From: Symbiodinium sp. CCMP2592
Taxonomy: Eukaryota > Sar > Dinophyceae > Suessiales > Symbiodiniaceae
Length of the DNA stretch: 64,000 bases
Direction of reading: 5' to 3'
Assembly: GCA_905221615.1 (NCBI GenBank)
Contig: CAJNDT010005879.1
Location: forward strand, 186,001-250,000
In this document: positions 12,649-24,600 of the stretch, piece after piece
Numbering within the stretch: the stretch's first letter is position 1
Layout: every line of letters starts with the position of its first letter
Notes under the pieces: model-generated
Told to the model about the DNA's origin: nothing
Databases searched by the model: none
What the model saw: only the letters and a program-made list of their open reading frames with translations
Program-made: the position numbers and the translations under genes

Positions 12649-15600
12649 GGACGCCATGTGCCACGGGGCACTGGTGGTTTGGGAGCTTTGGGGTGCGAAG
12701 ACGATGTGAAACAGAGTGGAACAATGTTGTGTTCTTGATAGTTTACACCGGTGTGGTATTCTGATTGAAGACGTCCGAGACAATGGAAGCGTCTCATAGC
12801 CCCTCTAATTATTCAAGACACAGGAGCAGGACCCCGAATCAGCTGGAGATTGCAGGACTGGGGCCATTGTGCGCCCAACTGCCAGGGCCATCGCAAGCGA
12901 AACCGGATGATCATCCAGGCTGCATCACACGGTGGCCAGGCCAGGCACAAGTGGCCACAGCGTCAAAGTCTTGAAAGTCTCTCTTCGATCGGAGGCTTGC
13001 GGTGACACGAAGGAGGAAGAGTCCTGCGATGGCGTTTGCACTGACTGCGAGTACGAGGAGATGATCAGAAGACTTTTGCCATCTTTTGCCGCTTATGTTT
13101 TCGGGTATCATCATATGATGTCGCTAGAAGAGGACTGGTCCGCTTGGGTGGAGTGCCCCGTGACCTGTGGCGGGGGCAACCAGAACCGGACACGGGACGT
13201 CGCAGTGCCGCCAACCAACGGCGGCAAGGCATGTGTCGGGTGCCGTGGTTGCAGCATGAATTGATCTGTACTCATCTTCAATAACTGCGCTTGCTCTCGC
13301 TCGGTCATGCACCCGTGCTGAGGAACAAGACAGAGACGCGAGCTTGTGGAAATGGCGCCTGCCCTGTCGACTGCGAGCTCAATGACTGGTCGAATTGGAC
13401 AGCCTGCGAGCCATACTGTGCAGGCAGGGGCAGCAAGCATCCAAAAGAGATGTGCTTCGATTGTTTCGGAAGAGTGTCAGGCAACATGTCGCGGCATCGC
13501 ACGGTGAAGACTCTGCCGATGAACGGCGGTGTAGCCTGCGGCAACTCGGACAAAGCAAACTGTTTGCCTGTTCAGTTTCAAGGCCATGAGCTACGCGGGA
13601 AAACACCCTCTGACAAACACCAGGAGTCCCAATACGGCCTCCAAGGATAAGGTGAAACTTTTCAGAGCCCCGACAAAGGCTCAGCATGACGCCCAGGTGC
13701 ATTGAATGAGACCCAGAAATGCACCAACTTCTGTATGGATTGCAGCTGGTCGGATTGGACTGCCTGGACGAACTGCACAGTGTCCTGCGGCGGCGGAACA
13801 ATGAACAGGCTCAGACTTGGCAGAATCAACCTCTTAGTCTTGCTCAAATTGCTTTGACGACGTTGCGCTGAACAGGAGCAGGGACCAGACCTTCGTGGCC
13901 ACCGGCGGAGGAGGTTGGAGGGCTTTCCGGGCTTGCAATCGGCTGGGCGTTGCAAGCTCGCCTTGCTCGCCAGGTGCAGCAGCCCTTCTTCAGCTCGCCG
14001 GCTCCCAGGTTTTCGGCTTTGAGATGAAGGCGTCGAAGAGGTGCGACGCTGGTCACCAGGCGAGGCTACGACAAGCGCTGTGAGACGCGACCGAGTAGTC
14101 GATGTCCAGCAGATGCAGGCATATAGAGGCGGCGACGAGTGTGCGGCTTTTGTTTGCGCAGGCCAGTGATGCCTTACCACTCGCGGAGGCCCAGGAGAAG
14201 TGCAAGGCTGGGGCAGGGGCAGATGTGCCGTCCTTTCGCACCGGGCATGGTCTTCGAGTCGGCCCCGAGCCTGAAGGCTTCCGCCGATTGCCAGGGCCTT
14301 TCTGACCTTGGCTGCGACGGGAAGCAGGCCGGCGGCGCCACGAGATGGGAGTTCAGCGGGAGCCTGCTCGCGTGATGCCGGAAGGTGGTGCTTTGCAACT
14401 CGGGCTTTGTGCTGGAGGAGGACGTCTCTACATGCGCTTACAACAAGAAGGCGGGTGCGATTGACGGCTTGACGCTGCTTCAAGTGCAGCTTGTGGATGC
14501 ATTGCCCGCAGGAGATCGGAGGAGGCAAGGCCTGCACAGGTACCTCGGCTTGTTTTCAGATTTTCGCGAATTTTTCAAGGTTCCCATTCACGACCCTCTT
14601 CAACTTACTTGGGGTTTGGGGATTAAACGGTTTTGGATTTGGTTGCATTTTCGGGTTTAGGGTTTGATGGCGCATCAGACGACCTGCCGCGCCACTCGTG
14701 ACACGTGTCTGCGGCCTGCAATCACGGGCCGCTTCCGCAGCTTCTCGCTCTTGTCGAGTTTTCGCAGCCGAAAGAGTGAAACTCCGACACCGGCACCTAT
14801 GAATCTATAATCTAGTTTGCAGGACGATCGACTTCGCAGCAAAGAATCCGAAAGGGATGATGACCATAACTTGTGCACCCCAGCACGTTGAACATGGTTC
14901 CAACGTCCGGAAAGGTATTGTTCTGCAAAAAGGCAAATCTGCATTTCTTGCAGTTCTCTCTTATCTGCATGTGGGATGGTTGGTGATTTACGGCGCAGGA
15001 ATTTTTCGTGATTTAAGCCGTGCGGCGTAGGTCAGAATTTTTCGTGCTTTCGGCAGGGCTGGGGCTTGAGTCTTCTGAAGGCGACGGAATCGAAAAGAAG
15101 AATTGCAGCACCGAGTCCCGAGCTTAGCTGGTCGCAACGGTAACGGATTCTTCGCACACGTCTGACTTGCCGAGTCCCTGTCCGGTGGACTGTGCCTACA
15201 GCGACCCTTGGCACGGAGTTCTGGAAAGGTAGATCAATGTGTTGTTTGAGAAGGCTTTCTCATTTCTGTATGTCGGTCGGCTTTCAGGATTGGGCTGACT
15301 GGTCCGCCTGCGAGCCCTATTGCTCTGGGAACAAGACGCGGAGTCGCAGCATCGTGGCCGAAGCAGCTCATGGCGGCGTCGCTTGTGCCAAAGAGGATCG
15401 GACACCCGCTTGATCAAAGGGCTTCTAAGCCTTGGGCCTTGGAGTGTTTGGCTTTCGGCTTTTTTGTGTGCAGGAGCTGAAGGAAAAGAAGGCTCGTGTG
15501 CTCTCCTTCGTGCGGATGCCAACCACTTCGCTCTCTTCAGGTTTTGGTGCTGTTGTTTTGTGGGCCTGGGCAGGCCTGCGCCAACTTCTGCATGGACTGC

Positions 15601-18600
15601 CAAGTTTCGGATTGGACGGAATGGGACGCCTGCAGCGTCTCTTGCGGCGGTGGGCGCACCAATCGGACGCGGACGGAGACGTGCCTTAGCAAAAGGGGTC
15701 GGGTCTGCGCTCGAACTCCACAGCTCCATCACTGTCGAGGTACGTGAACCGCCCGAATCTCACAGCCGCGAGTCTGCTGGAGGTGGGCCCGGGGGCTGGA
15801 CGGCTGCGAGCTGCTGCGAGCTGCTGCGATATGGTCAGGTCGGAGCTGCTTCGGCGGCCTTCGGCTACGAGAAGCGGCTGGGTGTGAGGCCGGGCACCCT
15901 CAGCTCTCAGCCTGGGACAGAGCGGCACTCTGTGAGGTGCACGGAAGAAAGCCTGGGGCCAAAGAAGAAGGAGTTCCTTCCGGCACGGGCTGAGAGGAAA
16001 TGCAGTGACTCGGCCGAACGGGCGGCAGATCACCAAAAGCAGCCGGTGTCGACTCAGGCAACGATCCCACCTGCTACGCGCTCTATGACAGAGACTGCGA
16101 TGGCGGCCTTAGGGTCCCTTGGCTTCCGGTTTCCAGAATCTTGGGGAGATGGCCCAGATGTTTCAGCACACCGAGTCTTTCCTTCCCTCACTGCGGCAGC
16201 CATCCTCAATTTTGGGGTTTAGCATCTTCCGAAGTTCAGGCTTTCACCGCAAGCATCCGCTCCTCCTGGGACTTCAGCAGAAATCTCCTGCATTTGAAGC
16301 ATCCCACCTCAACAGATCCCGAAGAGTGCTGTTCTCCTGTCAAGACTCCCAAGCTCCTGTCCCTGCTACTCTTTTTTTCAAGCGTTTCTTTTTCCGAAGC
16401 GTGCAGCTCGATGCCACCCGCTCTGGCATCCTTGTAACATTTCATCCGGGGTCAATTCGTTTCCGTGAGTCGACACTGATTTCAAGCTCGGCTTCACGCC
16501 AGCATGAGAGTTTCTTAATGATCACCTCCGACATGTGTTGCCTGTAATTTTGTGATGCTTGTCCTCCGAACCCCGGAATCTTTCGAGCCTGACTGGATGA
16601 TGACTAAGTTTTGCCAAGCAGATTTCGAGCTCGTGCCGGAAGAGGGGTCCTGTGTCTACGTGAAGAAGCAGATCGGTGAAGGGGTGCCTTGTGACGGCAA
16701 GATCTTGGAGGCGCCTTAGTGAGCTGCCGAAGAGACGCTGCCTTTTTGCAGTCACATGGCACGCAGGGCAGCAAGTGCAACATCCAGAAATGCCCCATCG
16801 ACTGCAAGTATAAGGCCGCCTTGCTGCAGTGATGCTGGCTTTTCATCTCTGACTCGTGTCCTTCGGTCCTTCGTTGTTCAGGACTGGTCTGACTGGGGAT
16901 CTTGCAATCCGCTCTGCGAGGGAACCCGAAGCAGGCGAGGCGCCCGTACATCCCTGGGAGTTTTTTGAAGGAGCACCACCAGATGTGCATGGCGCAGGTC
17001 TCGAGAGGTGAAGAAGCCGGCTTCCTAAGTGTATGCATAAGCTTGCTTGACAAAAACCAGGCATTCAGCTGCAGTCAATAAAGGCTGGAGGGTGATCCGT
17101 GCAGTGTTCGAGGTATGCTGCCTTTGGGGGCCAGCCCTGCGACAACAAGACTCAGACTGAGGTCGGACCTTTTGACGTGAAGTTGACAAGTCGCCTTTGA
17201 GTGCGAGTGGTATCTCCAGCTCCCCGTCTTACGTGTCGGTTTCGTCCCGGCCAGGAGTGCACCAACGTTTGTGTGGATTGCGAATGGTCTGATTGGACGG
17301 CGTGGACGAACTGCTCTGCGACTTGTGGCGGCGGCATGCAGGTGCATCGAGCAGGCAGTTGGGAATGTGCAATGCTCGTGTGGTCCTGGGTGTGCAAGGA
17401 ACGTGGCAGAGGAATCGCGGTGGAGGTTGAAGGCTATGGGAAGAACTGCACCGGGGACGCAGAGGAGAAGCAAAAATGCAACACACAGGACGCTTGGGTT
17501 TGGCCGGCCAGTACGCACAGCTCCAGATAGCTCTCCGTGGATGTGAGTGCTGCCTGTGTTTCGAGACTGCTTTCAAGGAGGGGCCTTGTTGCAGAGTCAA
17601 GCTTGGTTTCAAGCGCTTGGCTGTGAGGACTGTCCTGTGGACTGCGAAACGAGTGATGCCTGGCAGACGTGGGAAGCCCCATCCTCCATCCCTAAGGTGG
17701 CCAAAGACTGCAACATCTCAGGGATCCTGGAACAAAAGGCGAGAGCAAATTCTACGGTCTGACGGGAATGTGGATTTAGGTTTTGTTTGGCCTGGCAGAA
17801 CCTGGGAATAGACTTTCCCCGGCCAACAAGGACTGGAGTAGCTGGAGCTCCTGCGAGCCCTTCTGCAAGGGCATGCAGAACCAGACACGGAGCATCACAC
17901 TGGAGGCTTCCAGGGCTCAGCTTGGTTTTTCCTCATGCTTGGTAGTCGAGTGGGTGCTGGAAAGACGGTCTAGTTTAAGGGTGTGCGGTTTTGCGATCGC
18001 ACTTGCTTGGTGTTTGGTGTTGTCCGTCCTCGCTTAGCTTTGTGGCCTAGCGCCGGTAGTCGTACGCGGGCATCGGTCGAGTTGGCTATCCGTCAGCAGT
18101 GTCCTGTTTTGTTCAGGTTCATGAGCCATTGGCTTGGCAGCGACAACGATTTTAGGGTTTGTGAATATCGGTTGAGATTGAACCCCCAAGAGGGTCAGCA
18201 TCGGGTTTGCGTTGCCGCGAACTCCGACTATGCTTTTTGGCTTTCACAGGTATCCGTGGACCTGCAAGCATTTGCTAAGTGTCACTCTTTTTGGGTTCTT
18301 GGTGTGGCAGCCGTCACGATTGGGGGCTTCAGCTTGTGTGAGCAGTCGCTATCGTTTAGCTCCAAAGAATTGTTACCTGTCATGGATCACACATTTCGAG
18401 TGTCGGGCCATGCGATCGAGAGCTGGGGCTTGGGGATATCCAGACATCACATCCGCTTTGGGTTTTGCCTGACATCACTGTAACCCTTCCAGGTGTCATG
18501 GATTGCCCGCCATCGTGCCTTTGAGGGGTCAGCGCTGATTCACTACTACCCGATACAACTCCATATTATATACCCCACGATGTTTGTCTTCGTTTGTGGT

Positions 18601-21600
18601 TTTGTCATGTTACCCGCCATCTTATTATGTTGCATGGCATTATGCGGTGTCAAATCAGGTTCGGGTTTGCTTCTTCGTGTTCCGGTTCATTTGACTGGTC
18701 GTTGCAGAGTGAATTCTAAGTCGAAAGTGGAAGTGGTTCCGTCCGGGAAGGCAGTTTGTCTTACAGTCTTACATCAGCAGCGACCAACCCAGGAGAGCAC
18801 AGCAACCAGTTGGTGTAAGGATTCCAATAAAAAGGGTTCCAGCCTGGTCCTGTTGGGTTTACGGCCTGCAATCACTTGCAGGTTTTTGTTTGTTTGTTTG
18901 CGCTGTTGACAAGTTCAGCTGCCGAGGTCTCGGTACTGCCAGGAGATGCTTCCGTTCACGTCGAATTTGCATGTCCATGAAAGATGAGTGCAAGCTTACG
19001 CAAGAAGCATTGATACCTCGCCCGAATACCCCTGATTGCATCGGTACTGTCTGCAGCACGATCGACGAACGAAGCTGCTCAAAAGTGCTTCGCAATTGAT
19101 TGTCGGGCATGGGGATCGTGAATTTCTGGTGCAACTCTTGCTTCGAGGGCCGGGGCCTTTAGGCTTTTTGCCACAGCTTTGTGCTATCTGCGATGTCTCG
19201 CGCTTTTCGGGTTGAGCCCCTGAACGCCGCCTCTGGGTCTCTGCAGAAGGGTGTGGAGAGAAACAGTAATCAAGGCGGCTACTGGCGGCTACTTGCCAAA
19301 ACAGGGCCAGGTTTCGGACATTGGGCCGAGTTGAAGAGCTAAGCCGACCGCTTTTTTCATGTCCTACGTATCTAGAAAGCAGATCGTTGGAAGACTTGAT
19401 TGAACCAACAGGCGGCAAACGGCGGCATGCCCTGCGGCCCGCTCTTCCATTCCCGCGCGTGCAACAATACATGCCTGGACTGCGTGTGGGCAAATTGGAC
19501 CGACACTACGAAGCAAGTTTACCCCGAACGCCGTGCTAGTTGCCATCGGAGATATCAGCTTTTGAGGAGTGGGGTCAGTGTTCAGCTTCCTGTGGCGGCG
19601 GAGTCCAGTCCCGCTTCTCGACCGCATTCAGTCATTCGGTTTCAGTTGCTCTGTCGTGCGTTCGCCTGGAGCTGCTAGGTGTTTCTGCCGGGTTTTGGTC
19701 GAGGTTAAGGTTCCCAGGTGTTTGGTGAGGACAGCAAGCTTCTCGAGTGAAGAGCCGTGACACTGGTGGACGCAATCGCCCCCATGAAAGCACGACGTCT
19801 TGCGACGTTATGATGCATGCCTTTAATTTTTGGAGCTCGGACGCCAGTCGCTTTACTGTTTTTAATACTTCTTCATCCCTGACTCTACGTAGGTAGTTGA
19901 TGTTGAATAGGTTCTATAAGTCGGTTGGCTTGTGTAAGCTTCGCAGCAAAACGGAGCACACAGCCTAAGCGCTGCTGCGCCGCAATTAGCTTCTTGTTTG
20001 TGTCGTGAAATCTGGGACTTGGTTTCGATGTGAAGCTGGTTTGGCGGTGAAGCTAGACGGTGCCACGAATCTGATGCTTGTTGCCGAGTTAGGGGAGTCA
20101 CTTCTGATCGGATTTTGACTCATATGCAGCGTTGCAGCACGAGGCAGCCGCTACATTTCACGCCCAAAAGTGGGCGAGGCGGAGGATTGCGAAGGACAGT
20201 CGCCAACCGGAGTGAAGGGGCCCATGCTGCAAGTCCCATATTCTGGACGTTTAAATGGTAGCCATGAGGCCTGCTGAGGGTTGCTGTCGCGATGTCCCAG
20301 GAGGCACAACCTGCAAGAGCCCTCGGAGCTGTAATGCTCTTGTCATCTGTTGTCAGTCCGCCATGTAGCTGTGCCATGGGAGCTCGCTTTGAGGCAGATG
20401 CAGGCACCGCCTCTCATTAAAACAAGCCAAGTTTGTGCACGGTCTCGAGGACCCTTGAACGAGACCCAGGCCTGCAACGAGCAGAGCTGTCCGATTGATT
20501 GCGTCCTGGCCGACTGGAGCGGATGGTCGGAGTGCGATCCCTACTGCCGCGCGGCCGCAGATGGCGTTCCAGGAGCAGATGCCACTTGTGCCCCTCTGAT
20601 CTTGACGCAAGCGCCGCTACTTGAGGCATCGGGACCCAGAGCAGAAACCGCGCCGTGGTCACTGCCCCCGAGTTTGGAGGGGTTCCTTGTGGGAACCTGT
20701 CTGAGACGCAGCGTGACCGGGTCTGCATTGGATGATTGTCAGGCAGTCTGGGCACAAGAAATCCAAGACACCGTCGGTCGCTCTAAATTTCAAACTGGTA
20801 GCCCAGCAGGCTTTCATGGATTCCACACGGCTTCGTGTTAAATCTGGTTTCGTTTCGGGCACTGGAACTGTTGCACAGACGAAAGGTTAAAGGCCCAACT
20901 CAATAGACGTTGTTACACCCAGTCTCGATTTGAAGCACAACCCGCCAACCTCGTGGCGGCCGAACTCAGAAGCTGCATTTTGGCCGAGCTCCTGAATGGT
21001 GCCTCGACGATTTGTTTCGGTCCTCTCCGCATTACCCGGCGGGTCCGGCCGTGCTGCGTTGATTTCGGCTTCGAAATTTTTGAATCCCGCCAGTACGCGG
21101 GGGAAGCATTTTGGTCAGGTCTGTGAATCCAGCCAGTGCCGGGGGGAGGGGAGGAAGCAGCTGGTACCTTTGGGAAGCAGTTTGGTCATCTCTCTGAATC
21201 CTGCCCGCACATTCGGCAAGCATTTCGCTCGTGGTCCTGAATCTCGGCATTGGGGAGGCCTATAGAAAAGGATGTATATAGATGTTTATGGAAGGGTTTG
21301 TAGTAGTGTTTGTAGAAGGGTTTACAGAAGGGTTTATAGATAAGTCTATGTAATGTGTGTAGCAGGGTTATGGATGGGTCTGTCGAAGGGTTAGGAAAGA
21401 AGTTCATATGAGGTCCCAGATTTCTTGAAGGGCTACTGCACGGTTTGTAGTTCTGGTCGAGGGGTTGCGTGGATGGGCGAGTGGATGAATAGATGGATGG
21501 ATGGGTAGCTGGATGGATGAATGGTTTGGTGGATGAGCTGAGATGAGATGATCTTCAGTGTCACCTTGCACAGCTCCAAACGCCGGGAAACTCGTTCTCA

Positions 21601-24600
21601 AGTTGAGATCAACTCTCGGCTGACACAAGTTTCCACTATCGTACTGTGCTTCGAGGCCGTGAAGCTAAGAGACCAACAGTGATACACGCTGCAACTACGG
21701 TTGCGGAAGCTTTGAGCAGGAGAGCTCTGGAACAATTGAAGTCCAAGCTTAAAGCTCAAGCAGCGGCACCCTGTCATTAGGTTGCACCAACTTCTGCATG
21801 GACTGCCAGCTGTCTGACTGGAGTGAATGGGCTATCTGCAGCAAGACCTGCGCTGGCGGAAGCCAGCACCGCTTGCGGGATGAAGTGTGGCTTGGTCTGA
21901 TGTCTTCTGGCACTCTAACCATCTCTTTCAGCTTCCGCTAAACATAGCTACTAAACCTGGCCACAGTGTGGGCTTGGTGAGTACCAGCCGCCAGGTACGT
22001 GCAACGGATGGCCAGCAGCTTTTCAGCAAAGAGATTGAGTAGTCTGAGCTTGCTGTAACAGGACCGCGTTCTGCTTCTCTGCAAGGAAGTAGAGGTTCCA
22101 TGGCACGGAGCATTTCGGGGCTTGTCTTGTGCATTGTTCGTGGGAGACGCATCCCGCTTCGGGCACATCCGAGGCCCATGCTTAAGAGGATCACAACGAC
22201 AAGTCACAGTGAGTGCATGGGGATCTCCGAGCCGAGGCCTCATCGAGCTGCAAGCAGGCGCCGCCTCTTCCACAGGACCGGCACGCTGGATGGCGGGCCG
22301 TTTCACCCAAAACTCAAAGCGGTGATTCTGGTAGGAGCCTGGGGCTACCAGAAGAAGATGGGCGTGAGGCACTGTCGTTGTTGCTGTGATGATACAGCGT
22401 GAAGATCATCTACTTTACACCCTGAGGTCTGTAGAATCCACTCGAACCCCACGTCTGCTTTCCCAGATGGGCTCAGCCGGCGAGTGTGAGCAGGTGTGAC
22501 CCAAAGCACCAGAGAAGCGCGAATAACGCTGGGACTCCTCAGGACATCTGAAGTCTTCGAGACTGTTCCGTGTGGCTTGCCGTTTGACCGTTATGCTTAT
22601 GCAACTGCAGGAGGCAGAAGCTGTGTGTAGTGCTGATCCCACTTGCGGAGGCCCAGCTACGTGCTCGCTCACTTGCTTCCTTTGCCGGCTTCTGCCACGC
22701 GCAGGTTTGTATGACCAGGGCTGTGACAACTGGGTGACACTTTGCGATGCAGACTTCACTCTTGAAAGTGAGGAAGGTTCATGTTCCTACCTCAAGAAGG
22801 ACCGGGGATTTTTCTCGCCTGCCTTGACACGTCTATGTCCCGCTGATCCTTTTGCTTCATTGCCTTTCACTGTAGCAGGAGATCGGTCAAGGCGTACCAT
22901 GCCAAGGGAACATCAGCGAGACTGCGACTTGCAACGAGCAGATGTGTCCAGTGGACTGTGTAATGACCGAGTGGACTGAAGCTTGGCTGATTCTGTGTTT
23001 TTGGTGCTGTTTCCGTGTTAGTCTTCTGCGCTCTCATCTTCTCGTTTCCATCCGACATTTGCTGTACTGCCTTTCTTCATAGTGGGCACCTTTGGGAAAC
23101 AAAAGTCAGAATTGGTTCGGGCTGTAGTCTACTGCTCTCGAAGTCGTCATCTAATGGTACTGGCGACGCCGTCGCGCATTCACGTGCCGCATTCGCTCGC
23201 AACCTTCCCAGACCGGACAGCTGTGGAAATTGGCGCAGAGCCACACAATCCCGGTCCATGCAGACTTGACAAGCAGCTTCAATACTGTGTGTCGTGAGCC
23301 GCAGAGCACTGAGAGCACTGCTTCATTATTGACAAGCCTGGTGGAGACCAACTGCTTCGGCACTCCGACCGCAGCCAAACGAACAGTTGACTCAATTTCG
23401 GATGCTTTTCGTATTTACTTGCATCTTTTGATCCCCTGGGCAGAGTGGTGATGCAAAATGCAAACGTCGGCAACCTCCGTCGCTGGAGACATTCGTTACT
23501 TTTTTTGTGCCGACCTTGGACCTAGGACTGGTCGCCGTGTGATCCCTTCTGCAACGGGACGCAAAAGCGCGAGAGGAACATCACCACGCATGCAGCCTAC
23601 GGCGGGGTTCCCTGCGGTCCAAGTCTTGAGGACGGCTTGCGCACAGGGTCACAGTCACATTGTCTGTCTGTGCGCGTGCGAGAAGCTCAGCTCCGGAAGG
23701 ACCAGAGGTGCAGCAACTTCTGTGTCGACTGCGCTTGGTCGGACTGGGCCGCTTGGCCACCGTGCACGGTGTCTTGCGGAGGCGGCACAGCCCACGCCTC
23801 AGAGAGTGCTTTGAAGGCCGATGGCTTTGCAGGCCGGTGCTGAGACTAGGGTCTTCGAGCTCGCAGGCGCAACGAACCCGTGCCATCGAGACGCCGAAGC
23901 AAGGAGGCGGTCAAGACTGCACAGGCAGCGACCAAGAAACAAAGACCTGCAACGAGCAGGACGGGGATCGACAAAAGACAAGAACACCTGGAGCTTTGTT
24001 GTCTTTGATCCAGGAGTGCCCCGCGGACTGTGAGCTCGGGAGTTGGACTGCTTGGAACGGCTGCGAACCTTACTGCGAAGGAGCGGCTTAGCGTTGCAAA
24101 GCTGGAGCAACAGCACGATTGTAAACCCAATCCGAATCGGTCGGAGCAGGTTCGCAGACGCGGCAGCGGAATGTCACACGAAAGGCCGCCTTCGGAGGCA
24201 AATCCTGCAATGCCTTGGCGGCTGAAGAGCCCGACTTCGCGGGCGGCGTGACGAAGCAAATCCGACAGTGCTCAAATCCGTGTGGTCCACAGGATTGCCT
24301 CTGGTCCAATTGGACCGACACTTGGAAAATTTGGAAGCCATTCATGTGGAAGTTTAAGGAAGCTCCGACTGAGTGAGTCATGCGCATTCGGATGCTTTCG
24401 GCTTTCAGCTGAGGAGTGGGGCGAGTGCTCTGCCTCCTGTGGCGGTGGGCTCCAGTCCCGCCTCTCCTCCGAAATATTTATGTCTGCGGCTGTGAGGGTG
24501 TTTTTTTCTGGGCAGGGGCTGAGGCTTTGCAGGAGGTTTGCATTGTGTTTTCGTAGAAGCCGCCAGGCCATCACATGGAAAAATGACCGTTTCCAGTCCA